Source of the DNA: Aquimarina sp. TRL1
Lineage (GTDB): Bacteria > Bacteroidota > Bacteroidia > Flavobacteriales > Flavobacteriaceae
Assembly (NCBI RefSeq): GCF_013365535.1
Contig: NZ_CP053590.1
Coordinates: 3,772,501 to 3,836,500, forward strand
Length of the DNA stretch: 64,000 bases
Direction of reading: 5' to 3'
Position 1 is the first letter of the stretch. The number at the start of each line of letters is the position of its first letter. The notes under the pieces are model-generated. The model did no database searches and was not told the origin of the DNA. It worked only from the letters and a program-made list of their open reading frames with translations. The position numbers and the translations under genes are program-made. Shown here piece by piece: positions 55,601-61,366 of the stretch.

Positions 55601-57330
55601 GAGATGGAAGTACAACAGATTATACAGATAGTAATGGTGATGGTATTCCGGATGTATATGATGTAGATGGCGATGGCGTTGCGAATCATTTGGATTTAGA
55701 TAGTGATAATGATGGAGTTGCAGATATTACAGAAGCTGGAGGAGTTGATACCGACGGAGACGGAGCGATAGATTACCCGACTCCAGGGGATCCAACGTCT
55801 ATGACGGATGCAGATGGTGACGGATTAGAAGATAATCTGGATACGATTGACAGTGGTAGTGGAGCAGGAGAGGTTACTACAGGTACAGCCTTACCGAATC
55901 CTGATAGTGATGGTGATGGTGTTCCTAATACTGCAGACTTAGATAGTGATAATGATGGTATAACAGATATAGCAGAAAATGGAGGAACTGATGCAGATGG
56001 AGATGGAGTTTTGGATGATCTTAGTGATGTTGATGGTGATGGATTTGCTGATAGTGTTGATACGGATGATAATACGGTTGCAGGTACCAACGATGGAGGT
56101 ACTGCTTTGATAACAAATAATACAGATGGCGATTCAGTACCAGATTACCTGGATATTGATAGCGATAATGACGGTATTCCTGATAATGTAGAAATACAAA
56201 CTACAGACGATTATGTAGCTCCTACTGGAACAGATACAGATAATGATGGTATTGATGATGCGTATGATATAGATAATGGAGGAACTGCTATTATAGCTGT
56301 AGATACGGATACTGATGGAACGCCAGATTATTTGGATTTGGATTCGGATAATGATCTCGTAACAGATGCTCTGGAAGCTGGGTTTACAGTAGCTGTTTCA
56401 ACTACTGATGCCGATAATGACGGACTTCTTGATGCGTACGAAGGAGCAGATATAAATGATGGGTTTATAGTAAATGATGAGTTAACCAATGGAGCTTCGG
56501 ATACACAAAATACAGATAATGAGGATAATGTTGATTTTAGAGATATAGATGATGACAATGATGGAGTAAATACATCTTTAGAAAATTATGACGGTGATAG
56601 TGATCCGGTAAATCAGGATTCAGATACAGATGGAATACCAGATTATTTAGATGAAGATGATGATGGTGATGGTATTGATACAATTGATGAAGGAGCGAAT
56701 CCGGATAATGATGGAGACCCTTCTACAGGAGACACATTAAACTCTGACGGAGATAGCTTCCCTGATTATTTGGATATAGATGATGATGGCGATGGAGTAA
56801 ATACAGAGTACGAAATAGATGCTAATGAGGATGGAAGCATACCGGATGATACGGATAATGATGGGATTCCTGATCATTTAGATATAGATGATGATGGCGA
56901 TGGAGTAAACACCATTGATGAAAACTCAGATCCGAACGGAGATGGTAATCCAGACGATGCATTAGACGATAATAATGATGGAATACCTAATTATTTAGAA
57001 ACTCACGGGTTAGATGGTACAGCAGAAGATGGGATTGATATACCTACAGGAATTTCTCCAAATGGGGATGGATATAATGATCGATTGAGAATATTAGGGA
57101 TAGAAAATGTAGACAATACATTGAGTATCTATAATAGATGGGGAGTGAAAGTATATTCGGCAGATAATTATGGAAGAAATGATAACTTCTTCGAAGGAAA
57201 AAGTAACGGAAGAGTTACAATTGGAAAAGATGAAGAATTACCTGTAGGAACATATTATTATGTCTTGGAATATGTTGCTCCAAGTGGAGAACATAAACAA
57301 CGATCCGGATATATTTATATCAATAAATAG
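40672..57330 (+). CDS. Giant T9SS type B secreted protein with thrombospondin type 3 repeats (5,552 residues)
   Basis: This is a secreted adhesin-like giant. Residues 1-33 are a signal peptide ending 'FVSFSQ'. About 35-285 is a choice-of-anchor L domain ('YQFGSDEYPDYVGSRFNDIF', 'GFFVSGPG'). Two beta-rich insert domains (about 323-493 and 618-828, sharing the start 'TWTG') sit among the first thrombospondin type 3 (TSP3) calcium-binding repeats. From about 840 to 5,100 the protein is TSP3 repeats built on 'DSDNDG' and 'DTDGDG' loops, organised in seven near-identical units of 538 or 542 residues (1,227-5,004). A more divergent TSP3 stretch follows. The last 98 residues ('GISPNGDGYNDRLRI', 'IYNRWGVKVYS', 'PVGTYYYVLEY') are the gliding-motility-associated type B C-terminal domain recognised by the type IX secretion system. 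The protein is extremely acidic and should need calcium to fold. A PorP/SprF gene and an OmpA/PD40 gene follow, as in SprB-type loci. Confidence 0.93.
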   Translation: MDIITPNLIKHTHKNYLLFSFLLLLFPFVSFSQATLTTGPTDAQIFGQLQGEGVTLSNPSLVSGVRASQIGLFSNGLGGANLSLDRGIAFTTGTVTEAFTTNNQTQVTEGPAGGATFSYAPIIAIDPTANNDVVVYEFDVTLDPNIGELVVEYQFGSDEYPDYVGSRFNDIFGFFVSGPGITGTQNIALVPGTSSPVAVNTINAGFVGCFDDTTTEDLTNSALYINNGHTTTGACNTNPGPFVMTTEYNGLTGRITGNLSGLTPGNTYRFAIAIADTGDPSLDSGVFVSQISGLGDSDLDGLSDVVDLDDDNDGLRDIDETCNGFLAKNTSGAWTGSTTSTLTATYTGASSQTVVSNFNDGQIAFNVNQNGGEQRMAQSGNVSYTLSFSPAVPAEEIAFSIDDVDIGNGTAVSSTYAFSVNGAGPVGAFKSVSIGAGNYMNFNENTGLITLNGTVNDQRIILKGVNSALVSSITITSTGINGGDLVAYSLFAKEPCDTDSDGILDLLDLDSDNDSCADALEGDNGGLTLASLDANGRITGGVDANGVPTAVSGGQADVSSTNNAVTSTTCDDDGDGVINGNDVCTGFSDTADADGDGVPDGCDLDSDNDGVSDIDEGICTLTSTGTWTGSGTTFSSNAAGVTVTTTSTFTAPANSLPFSDNTFNTTNFWTPNLASAPSLIYDVNWDSTPDSGADIDLPSDDQGSGTLTFTFSEPVTDPTFHIDKLGGNGSSGSLSLSNSLQLTMVTSGVTLSRLSGSDDFQVLGGTTIQRAPNVVITSNSPETLAGMTEGTASGSVRINGTFTSVTFNWKGVGIEGFGGDLIEFALQTCVSRDSDNDGKPDYLDLDSDNDGIADIIEAGGIDTDGDGAIDYPTPGDPTSMTDADGDGLEDSVDTIDSGSGAGEVTSGTALLNPDSDNDGIVDSLDLDSDNDGLTDISEAGGVDTDGDGAIDYPTPGDPTSMADVDGDGFADSVDTDDNTVAGTGDGGTMLPLTNTDGTGGLDYQDIDSDGDGIVDNIEIQPTVGYVAPSGTDTDGDGIDDSYDPDDGGTALVAIDTDMDGSADYIDTDSDNDGESDSIEGWDTDGDGVADTVASGSDSDGDGLDDNYDMIVLSGATSGTNPSNGSVPTDFPDVDLPGVGDMDWREHDSDGDGVNDISDVDDDNDGIPDVLESGGNDPNGDADGDGIPNWQDTTDDGGAGDGSTTDYTDSNGDGIPDVYDVDGDGVANHLDLDSDNDGVADITEAGGVDTDGDGAIDYPTPGDPTSMTDADGDGLEDSLDTIDSGSGAGEVTTGTALPNPDSDGDGVPNTADLDSDNDGVADIVENGGVDTDGDGAIDYPTPGDPTSMADVDGDGFADSVDTDDNTVAGTGDGGTALVVGDQDNDGVVDYLDLDSDNDGISDTIENGGVDADGDGVLDGITDTDGDGFADSVDTDDNTVAGTGDGGTNLPSPDSDNDGIIDSLDLDSDNDGLTDISEAGGVDTDGDGAIDYPTPGDPTSMVDVDGDGFADSVDTDDNTVAGTGDGGTMLPLPNTDGTGGLDYQDIDSDGDGIVDNIEGQPTVGYVAPSGTDTDGDGIDDSYDPDDGGTALVAIDTDMDGSADYIDTDSDNDGESDSIEGWDTDGDGVADTVASGSDSDGDGLDDNYDTIVLSGATSGTNPSNGSVPTDFPDVDLPGVGDMDWREHDSDGDGVNDVSDVDDDNDGIPDVLESGGNDPNGDADGDGIPNWQDTTDDGGAGDGSTTDYTDSNGDGIPDVYDVDGDGVANHLDLDSDNDGVADITEAGGVDTDGDGAIDYPTPGDPTSMTDADGDGLEDSLDTIDSGSGAGEVTTGTALPNPDSDGDGVPNTADLDSDNDGVADIVENGGVDTDGDGAIDYPTPGDPTSMADVDGDGFADSVDTDDNTVAGTGDGGTALVVGDQDNDGVVDYLDLDSDNDGISDTIENGGVDADGDGVLDGITDTDGDGFADSVDTDDNTVAGTGDGGTNLPSPDSDNDGIIDSLDLDSDNDGLTDISEAGGVDTDGDGAIDYPTPGDPTSMVDVDGDGFADSVDTDDNTVAGTGDGGTMLPLPNTDGTGGLDYQDIDSDGDGIVDNIEGQPTVGYVAPSGTDTDGDGIDDSYDPDDGGTALVAIDTDMDGSADYIDTDSDNDGESDSIEGWDTDGDGVADTVASGSDSDGDGLDDNYDTIVLSGATSGTNPSNGSVPTDFPDVDLPGVGDMDWREHDSDGDGVNDVSDVDDDNDGIPDVLESGGNDPNGDADGDGIPNWQDTTDDGGAGDGSTTDYTDSNGDGIPDVYDVDGDGVANHLDLDSDNDGVADITEAGGVDTDGDGAIDYPTPGDPTSMTDADGDGLEDSLDTIDSGSGAGEVTTGTALPNPDSDGDGVPNTADLDSDNDGVADIVENGGVDTDGDGAIDYPTPGDPTSMADVDGDGFADSVDTDDNTVAGTGDGGTSLPSPDSDNDGVVDYLDLDSDNDGISDTIENGGVDADGDGVLDGITDTDGDGFADSVDTDDNTVAGTGDGGTNLPSPDSDNDGIIDSLDLDSDNDGLTDIIEAGGVDTDGDGAIDYPTPGDPTSMVDVDGDGFADSVDTDDNTVAGTGDGGTMLPLPNTDGTGGPDYQDIDSDGDGIVDNIEGQPTVGYVAPSGTDTDGDGIDDSYDPDDGGTVLVAIDTDMDGSADYIDTDSDNDGESDSIEGWDTDGDGVADTVASGSDSDGDGLDDNYDTIVLSGATSGSNAGNNTVAPLTDGILADVDNPGVGDLDYRENDSDGDGIDDAVDADDDNDGIPDVLESGGNDPNGDADGDGIPNWQDTTDDGGAGDGSTTDYTDSNGDGIPDVYDVDGDGVANHLDLDSDNDGVADITEAGGVDTDGDGAIDYPTPGDPTSMTDADGDGLEDSLDTIDSGSGAGEVTTGTALPNPDSDGDGVPNTADLDSDNDGVADIVENGGVDTDGDGAIDYPTPGDPTSMVDVDGDGFADSVDTDDNTVAGTGDGGTSLPSPDSDNDGVVDSLDLDSDNDGISDVTENGGVDADGDGVLDGITDTDGDGFADSVDTDDNTVAGTGDGGTNLPSPDSDNDGIIDSLDLDSDNDGLTDISEAGGVDTDGDGAIDYPTPGDPTSMVDVDGDGFADSVDTDDNTVAGTGDGGTMLPLPNTDGTGGLDYQDIDSDGDGIVDNIEGQPTVGYVAPSGTDTDGDGIDDSYDPDDGGTALVAIDTDMDGSADYIDTDSDNDGESDSIEGWDTDGDGVADTVASGSDSDGDGLDDNYDTIVLSGATSGSNAGNNTVAPLTDGVLADVDNPGVGDLDYRENDSDGDGIDDAVDADDDNDGIPDVLESGGNDPNGDADGDGIPNWQDTTDDGGAGDGSTTDYTDSNGDGIPDVYDVDGDGVANHLDLDSDNDGVADITEAGGVDTDGDGAIDYPTLGDPTSMTDADGDGLEDSLDTIDSGSGAGEVTTGTALPNPDSDGDGVSNTADLDSDNDGVADIVENGGVDTDGDGAIDYPTPGDPTSMADVDGDGFADSVDTDDNTVAGTGDGGTSLPSPDSDNDGVVDSLDLDSDNDGISDVTENGGVDADGDGVLDGITDTDGDGFADSVDTDDNTVAGTGDGGTNLPSPDSDNDGIIDSLDLDSDNDGLTDISEAGGVDADGDGAIDYPTPGDPTSMVDVDGDGFADSVDTDDNTVAGTGDGGTMLPLPNTDGTGGLDYQDIDSDGDGIVDNIEGQPTVGYVAPSGTDTDGDGIDDSYDPDDGGTALVAIDTDMDGSADYIDTDSDNDGESDSIEGWDTDGDGVADTVASGSDSDGDGLDDNYDTIVLSGATSGSNAGNNTVAPLTDGILADVDNPGVGDLDYRENDSDGDGIDDMIDADDDNDGIPDVLESGGNDPNGDADGDGILNWQDTTDDGGAGDGSTTDYTDSNGDGIPDVYDVDGDGVANHLDLDSDNDGVADITEAGGVDTDGDGAIDYPTPGDPTSMTDADGDGLEDSLDTIDSGSGAGEVTTGTALPNPDSDGDGVPNTADLDSDNDGVADIVENGGVDTDGDGAIDYPTPGDPTSMADVDGDGFADSVDTDDNTVAGTGDGGTSLPSPDSDNDGVVDSLDLDSDNDGISDVTENGGVDADGDGVLDGITDTDGDGFVDSVDTDDNTVAGTGDGGTNLPSPDSDNDGIIDSLDLDSDNDGLTDISEAGGVDADGDGAIDYPTPGDPTSMVDVDGDGFADSVDTDDNTVAGTGDGGTMLPLPNTDGTGGLDYQDIDSDGDGIVDNIEIQPTVGYVAPSGTDTDGDGIDDSYDPDDGGTALVAIDTDMDSSADYIDTDSDNDGESDSIEGWDTDGDGVADTVASGSDSDGDGLDDNYDTIVLSGATSGTNASNGSVPTDFPDVDLPGVGDMDWREHDSDGDGVNDVSDVDDDNDGVPDVLESGGNDPNGDADGDGILNWQDTTDDGGAGDGSTTDYTDSNGDGIPDVYDVDGDGVANHLDLDSDNDGVADITEAGGVDTDGDGAIDYPTLGDPTSMTDADGDGLEDSLDTIDSGSGAGEVTTGTALPNPDSDGDGVPNTADLDSDNDGVADIVENGGVDTDGDGAIDYPTPGDPTSMVDVDGDGFADSVDTDDNTVAGTGDGGTSLPSPDSDNDGVVDSLDLDSDNDGISDVTENGGVDADGDGVLDGITDTDGDGFADSVDTDDNTVAGTGDGGTNLPSPDSDNDGIIDSLDLDSDNDGLTDISEAGGVDTDGDGAIDYPTPGDPTSMVDVDGDGFADSVDTDDNTVAGTGDGGTMLPLPNTDGTGGLDYQDIDSDGDGIVDNIEGQPTVGYVVPSGTDTDGDGIDDSYDPDDGGTALVAIDTDMDGSADYIDTDSDNDGESDSIEGWDTDGDGVADTVASGSDSDGDGLDDNYDTIVLSGATSGTNPSNGSVPTDFPDVDLPGVGDMDWREHDSDGDGVNDVSDVDDDNDGVPDVLESGGNDPNGDADGDGIPNWQDATDDGGAGDGSTTDYTDSNGDGIPDVYDVDGDGVANHLDLDSDNDGVADITEAGGVDTDGDGAIDYPTPGDPTSMTDADGDGLEDNLDTIDSGSGAGEVTTGTALPNPDSDGDGVPNTADLDSDNDGITDIAENGGTDADGDGVLDDLSDVDGDGFADSVDTDDNTVAGTNDGGTALITNNTDGDSVPDYLDIDSDNDGIPDNVEIQTTDDYVAPTGTDTDNDGIDDAYDIDNGGTAIIAVDTDTDGTPDYLDLDSDNDLVTDALEAGFTVAVSTTDADNDGLLDAYEGADINDGFIVNDELTNGASDTQNTDNEDNVDFRDIDDDNDGVNTSLENYDGDSDPVNQDSDTDGIPDYLDEDDDGDGIDTIDEGANPDNDGDPSTGDTLNSDGDSFPDYLDIDDDGDGVNTEYEIDANEDGSIPDDTDNDGIPDHLDIDDDGDGVNTIDENSDPNGDGNPDDALDDNNDGIPNYLETHGLDGTAEDGIDIPTGISPNGDGYNDRLRILGIENVDNTLSIYNRWGVKVYSADNYGRNDNFFEGKSNGRVTIGKDEELPVGTYYYVLEYVAPSGEHKQRSGYIYINK
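43200..55975 (+). repeat. Tandem 1.6-kb repeat array inside the giant gene
   Basis: Seven full units, each starting at the codon of Asn in 'NHLDLDSDNDGVADITEAGG', begin at 44350, 45964, 47578, 49204, 50830, 52456 and 54070 and end at 55683. Their lengths are 1614, 1614, 1626, 1626, 1626, 1614 and 1614 bases. A shortened unit precedes them (about 43200-44349, lacking an internal part of about 450 bases) and a partial unit follows (55684 to about 55975). All lengths are multiples of three, so the frame is always kept. Each unit itself contains shorter TSP3 sub-repeats based on GATAGTGATAATGATGG. Units differ by scattered bases and by swapped cassettes. Confidence 0.95.
44138..47531 (+). repeat. 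Identical 1,780-base direct repeat (newest duplication in the array)
   Basis: Bases 44138-45917 match 45752-47531 without a difference in my line-by-line reading, at an offset of 1,614. Just outside, 44137 is A against G at 45751, and 45918 is T against C at 47532. Because the match exceeds one unit, units 1 and 2 differ only at that last, synonymous base (Gly GGT or GGC). This marks a very recent unit duplication or gene conversion. Confidence 0.85.
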
Positions 57331-57447
57331 GTAAATATAAAATGATTTTCTGAGCAGATAAATGAAGAGAATTTGTAAATAATTAAAATACATAATGTAA
57401 CTTGTTAACACCGTAAAACGTTGTTTTTTAGAAAAAAATAAAAACAA

Positions 57448-58401
57448 ATGAAAAAAAAATATATAATTATTATTGCCATATTGCTTTTTGCCGCCGAACA
57501 CATTTATTCACAGCAAGATGCCCAGTATACCCAATATATGTATAATACCATTAGTGTGAACCCGGCATATGCAGGAAGTCGGGGAGTGATGAGTATCAGT
57601 GGTCTTCATCGAAGCCAATGGGTAGGGCTAGACGGAGCTCCTCGTTCACAGACCTTGTCGATGAATACCCCCGTAGGGGAAAGTAATCGTGTGGGACTTG
57701 GTATTTCGATAGTTAATGATGAGATAGGACCAACACAAGAAACCTATTTTGATATTGATTTTTCCTATACGATCCCTACTTCTGATGTGGGAAAACTAAG
57801 TTTTGGGTTAAAAGCAGGAGGTCATTTGTTAGATGTGGATTTTCAGCGATTGAGTAAGTTCGATATTAATGATCCTAATTTTGAAAACAATATAGATAAC
57901 AAATTTAGCCCTAATATTGGAATCGGATTTTACTATCATACCAATCGTTTCTATTTAGGGTTAAGTGCTCCAAATTTATTAGAGACAGAGCATTTTGATG
58001 AGAGCGCTACTGTAGGAAACGATGACTCTTCAACCTTTGTCGCTAAAGAACGTATCAATTATTATTTAATTACCGGACATACTTTTGATTTAAGCGATAA
58101 TGTAAAATTTAAACCAGCCTTATTGACTAAGTTGGTATTTGGAGCTCCGTTACAGGTAGATTTATCAGCTAGTTTTTTACTATACGAAAAAGTAAGTCTT
58201 GGAGCAGGTTATAGATGGGATGCTGCATTGAGTGGTATGGTTGGATTTCAGATTTCAGATGGTTTGATGGTTGGTTTTGCCTATGACCGAGAAACCACAG
58301 AATTAGGAAAAGCGGTATTTAATGATGGGAGTTATGAAGTATTACTGCGATTTGAACTCTTTAAGAAATATAATAGAATGTTAACACCTCGGTTCTTTTA
58401 A
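57448..58401 (+). CDS. PorP/SprF-family T9SS outer-membrane protein
   Basis: This 317-residue protein has a signal peptide (about residues 1-21, ending 'HIYSQ') followed by the family signature 'QDAQYTQYMYNTISVNPAYA', 'GSRGVMSISGLHRSQWVGLD' and 'GAPRSQTLSMNTPVGESNRV', then a beta-barrel pattern ('GLGISIVNDEIGPTQETYFD', 'VSLGAGYRWDAALSGMVGFQ'). SprF in Flavobacterium johnsoniae is needed for secretion of the type B giant adhesin SprB. Its place 117 bases after a giant type B substrate suggests it is the dedicated partner of that protein. It is followed by the OmpA-type gene after 11 bases. Confidence 0.93.
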   Translation: MKKKYIIIIAILLFAAEHIYSQQDAQYTQYMYNTISVNPAYAGSRGVMSISGLHRSQWVGLDGAPRSQTLSMNTPVGESNRVGLGISIVNDEIGPTQETYFDIDFSYTIPTSDVGKLSFGLKAGGHLLDVDFQRLSKFDINDPNFENNIDNKFSPNIGIGFYYHTNRFYLGLSAPNLLETEHFDESATVGNDDSSTFVAKERINYYLITGHTFDLSDNVKFKPALLTKLVFGAPLQVDLSASFLLYEKVSLGAGYRWDAALSGMVGFQISDGLMVGFAYDRETTELGKAVFNDGSYEVLLRFELFKKYNRMLTPRFF

Positions 58402-58412
58402 AAAACGGGAAG

Positions 58413-60377
58413 ATGATGAATTTATATACGTATTTAATTTTAGGTTTATTGGTGACGATTCCTCAATTATCAACCGCTCAGGAGAAACAACTGCATAAAG
58501 CAGATGAAAAATTTGAGCAATATGCATTTGTCGATGCCAGAAAAATCTATTTAGAGGTGGCTGAAAATGGATATACTTCTTCTGATTTATATAGGAGATT
58601 GGGGGATTCTTACTACTTTAATGGAGAGCTAGAAGATGCTTCAAAATGGTATGAGCGTTTACTGTCAGAATATGAGCAAGAAGTAGACCCTGAGTATTTG
58701 TTTCGTTATGCACAGAGTTTAAAAAGTGTTCGCCGGTACGATGAATCTGATCAGGTAATGGAAAAATTTAATGCATTGACTAATGCAGACACCAGAGCCT
58801 CAAACTATATGAGTTCCAAAGATTATCTAAATTTTATAGAACTACAGTCTGGTAAGTTTGATTTGGTGAAATTGGATGTCAATTCCAAGGATTCAGATTA
58901 TGCACCTAGTTTTACAAACCAGGGGACTTTAGTATTTGCTTCTTCTCGATTTGGAAATTCGATGACCAAGACATTACATGAGTGGAATGAAATGCGTTTT
59001 CTGGATTTATTTTCTTCCAAAATAGGAGAAGATAACAGTTTAGAGGCTCCTGAGAAGCTAAAAGGACGTATTAATACAAAATTCCATGAATCTTCAACTT
59101 CATTTAGTAAAGATGGAAAAACAGTATATTTTACCAGAAATAATTATACGAAGAGACGTTTAAAAGCTAATTCAGAAGGAACTACTTTGTTAAAGTTGTA
59201 TAAAGGAACGTTAGAAGGAGATAAATGGAGCAATATAGAAGAATTACCTTTTAATGGGGATGAGTACTCGGTGGCACACCCTGCCTTAAATGCTGATGGT
59301 ACAATCTTGTATTTTGCTAGTGATATGCCTGGAAGTAAAGGCCTATCAGATCTATATAAAGTTGCTGTTCATGAAGACGGAAGTTATGGTACTCCAGAGA
59401 ATTTAGGAGATCTGATTAATACAGAAGGACGCGAAACATTTCCTTATATCAGTGATTCAGGTAGGTTGTATTTTGCCAGTGATGGTCATGTTGGATTGGG
59501 AGGGTTAGATGTTTTTGTATCAGTTCCTGAAGAAGGTGCTTTTTCTGTGCCATATAATGTTGGTCGACCAGTTAACGGACCGGAAGATGATTTCTCTTTT
59601 GTGTTAAATGAAGAAACGAAAATAGGCTATTTTGCCAGTAATAGAAATGGAGGGAAAGGAAATGACGATATTTATAGTTTTAAACAAACAGATGAATTAA
59701 TAACCAGTTGTAAGCAATATGTAAAAGGAACAGTATTAAAAAAATCAGATGGTTCTATTGTAGCAGATGCAGAAGTGGTGCTGTTAGATAATAATAACCA
59801 GGAAATAAACAGAACCAGAACAGATACATTTGGAGCATATAAGTTTAATGTAGAATGTGCTTCTTCCTATATTGTCAGAGCTTTAAAAGAAGATTATAAA
59901 CCTACAGAAAAGAGTTTGGTAACAACAGAGGTGTTAGAGTATTCATACGATGTACCATTAGAAATAGGAGATAGTCTATTAGAGGTAAAAGAAGTAAATG
60001 AAGGAGATGATTTAGCAAAACTATTAGTGTTATCTCCAATTTATTTTGATTTGGATAAGTCCAGAATCCGAAAAGATGCAGAGATAGAATTACAAAAAAT
60101 TATTGCAGCGCTAAAAGAATATCCTCAATTAAAAATAGATGTTCGTTCTCATACGGATAGTAGAGCGAATGATGCTTATAATCTGGCATTAAGTAATAGA
60201 AGAGCTAAGAGTACCATCGCCTATATTATCAAAAAAGGAGGAATTGATCCATCGAGAGTCACAGGTAGAGGGTATGGGGAATCGGAATTAGTTAATTCAT
60301 GTACCAATGGAACTCCGTGTAGTAAAGAGAAACATCAATTAAATAGAAGAAGTGAATTTATTATTGTAAAGAAATAA
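58413..60377 (+). CDS. OmpA-family protein with TPR, PD40 and carboxypeptidase-regulatory-like domains
   Basis: This 654-residue outer-membrane/periplasmic protein has a signal peptide (about residues 1-22) and TPR-like helices ('KADEKFEQYAFVDARKIYLE', 'SDLYRRLGDSYYFNGELEDA'). PD40 beta-propeller repeats follow at about 155-420 ('YAPSFTNQGTLVFASSRFGN', 'DDFSFVLNEETKIGYFASNR'), then a carboxypeptidase-regulatory-like domain (about 430-510, 'VKGTVLKKSDGSIVADAEVV'). A C-terminal OmpA peptidoglycan-binding domain (about 540-654) has 'YFDLDKSRIRKDAEIELQKI', 'VRSHTDSRANDAYNLALSNR' and 'SRVTGRGYGESELVNSC'. This architecture commonly accompanies PorP/SprF and giant type B substrates and may anchor the complex to the wall. 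It ends the three-gene unit. Confidence 0.92.
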   Translation: MMNLYTYLILGLLVTIPQLSTAQEKQLHKADEKFEQYAFVDARKIYLEVAENGYTSSDLYRRLGDSYYFNGELEDASKWYERLLSEYEQEVDPEYLFRYAQSLKSVRRYDESDQVMEKFNALTNADTRASNYMSSKDYLNFIELQSGKFDLVKLDVNSKDSDYAPSFTNQGTLVFASSRFGNSMTKTLHEWNEMRFLDLFSSKIGEDNSLEAPEKLKGRINTKFHESSTSFSKDGKTVYFTRNNYTKRRLKANSEGTTLLKLYKGTLEGDKWSNIEELPFNGDEYSVAHPALNADGTILYFASDMPGSKGLSDLYKVAVHEDGSYGTPENLGDLINTEGRETFPYISDSGRLYFASDGHVGLGGLDVFVSVPEEGAFSVPYNVGRPVNGPEDDFSFVLNEETKIGYFASNRNGGKGNDDIYSFKQTDELITSCKQYVKGTVLKKSDGSIVADAEVVLLDNNNQEINRTRTDTFGAYKFNVECASSYIVRALKEDYKPTEKSLVTTEVLEYSYDVPLEIGDSLLEVKEVNEGDDLAKLLVLSPIYFDLDKSRIRKDAEIELQKIIAALKEYPQLKIDVRSHTDSRANDAYNLALSNRRAKSTIAYIIKKGGIDPSRVTGRGYGESELVNSCTNGTPCSKEKHQLNRRSEFIIVKK

Positions 60378-60422
60378 ATCCTATTTTTGTGAATATTTAG
60401 AAGAATAAACACATATATGTAT

Positions 60423-60451
60423 AACGCCGCTAGTATTAGTGGCGTTTTTTT
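60423..60451 (+). terminator. Rho-independent terminator of the giant-adhesin unit
   Basis: AACGCCGCTA and TAGTGGCGTT pair (one G-T) around GTAT and are followed by seven T, 46 bases after the OmpA-type stop. Confidence 0.8.
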
Positions 60452-60463
60452 AAATTCTGTAAT

Positions 60464-61129
60464 ATGATAAATCATGAGTTACTGGAGTATTTGGAATCTT
60501 TTCTAACCCCGAGAAGGCTGGCACTATATAAAGAAGTATTAGAAAAAAGAACAAATCATTTTACAGTAGCAGTTGAAGATGTATATCAGTTACATAATAC
60601 CAGTGCAGTAATACGAAGCTGTGATGTTTTTGGGATTCAAAATATTCATGTAGTTGAGGAGGTAAATAAGAAAAATATTGATAGAGAAATTGCTATGGGA
60701 GCTCAGAAATGGGTTGATATTAATAGATATACATCTGTCAAAGAATGTATTGCCAACTTGAAAAAACAAGGGTATCAGATTGTAGCGACAACTCCTCATG
60801 AACATGCAGCAACAATTCAACATTTTGATGTTACAAAACGCGCTGCTATTTTTTTTGGAAGTGAACTTAGAGGGTTGAGTGATGAAGTAATCCAGAAAGC
60901 TGACTCCATGCTGCATATCCCTATGTATGGATTTACGGAGAGCCTGAATATTTCTGTTTCGGCAGCAATTATTTTACAATACCTATCCGGAGAAATGAGA
61001 AGTAATAAAGAGATCAACTGGCAATTAACGGAAGAGGAAAAATGTAGTCTTAGAATGCAATGGGCTAAAAATACGGTCAAGAGCTATGAGCAAATTATTC
61101 AGCGATTTGAAGAAGATCAAAAGAAATAG
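60464..61129 (+). CDS. trmH: tRNA (guanosine(18)-2'-O)-methyltransferase, SpoU/TrmH family
   Basis: This 221-residue SPOUT methyltransferase has the three family motifs: 'LHNTSAVIRSCDVFGIQNIH' (motif 1 with the conserved Asn and Arg), 'AAIFFGSELRGLSDEVIQKA' (motif 2) and 'HIPMYGFTESLNISVSAAII' (motif 3), which together form the SAM-binding knot. The N-terminal 'LESFLTPRRLALYKEVLEKR' and the C-terminal basic helix match TrmH (Gm18 of tRNA) rather than RlmB. It starts 12 bases after the previous terminator, so its promoter must overlap the terminator region or lie upstream of it. Confidence 0.88.
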   Translation: MINHELLEYLESFLTPRRLALYKEVLEKRTNHFTVAVEDVYQLHNTSAVIRSCDVFGIQNIHVVEEVNKKNIDREIAMGAQKWVDINRYTSVKECIANLKKQGYQIVATTPHEHAATIQHFDVTKRAAIFFGSELRGLSDEVIQKADSMLHIPMYGFTESLNISVSAAIILQYLSGEMRSNKEINWQLTEEEKCSLRMQWAKNTVKSYEQIIQRFEEDQKK

Positions 61130-61207
61130 AATGTTGTTACTCCTTTCCTGATATGTAATTATGTGTCATTTTAAAACAAATTAAATATTAGAGGTGCTGG
61201 AACTAAC

Positions 61208-61306
61208 ATGGAAACATTTAGACTAGTAATTGGAATTATCTTATTTTTAGTCAAGTTAATTTTATATCTCTACAAAACACAGTGGAAAGGAACTCCATTA
61301 TATTAA
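61208..61306 (+). CDS. Possible 32-residue membrane peptide
   Basis: ATG 61208 opens a 32-codon frame, 'METFRLVIGIILFLVKLILY' followed by a short polar end, with one transmembrane helix. A purine-rich stretch precedes it. With no family and no homologues to hand it is only a candidate; it could equally be a remnant or chance frame. Confidence 0.25.
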   Translation: METFRLVIGIILFLVKLILYLYKTQWKGTPLY

Positions 61307-61308
61307 AA

Positions 61309-61338
61309 ATCGGCACAGATTAAATAATCTGCACCGAT
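61309..61338 (-). terminator. Terminator of the carboxypeptidase-regulatory-like gene
   Basis: Leftward, ATCGG-TG-CAGATTA and TAATCTG-TG-CCGAT pair with an internal 2-base mismatch and are followed by five T. It lies 29 bases after the stop at 61367. Confidence 0.65.
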
Positions 61339-61366
61339 CTTAGTTATTTTTCTTAAGGAAATCAGT

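Noticed and set aside
43200..55975. Possibility that the repeated DNA is a CRISPR array or other non-coding repeat.
   Set aside because: The repeats lie in one continuous reading frame, keep codon phase, and have no spacer pattern.
43550..56558. Many antisense open frames inside the giant gene, some repeated with 1.6-kb spacing (rich in His, Tyr and Gln or in Ser and Pro).
   Set aside because: They are mirror images of the GAT/GGT-rich TSP3 repeats, repeat exactly with the sense repeats, and have no start context or plausible protein content.
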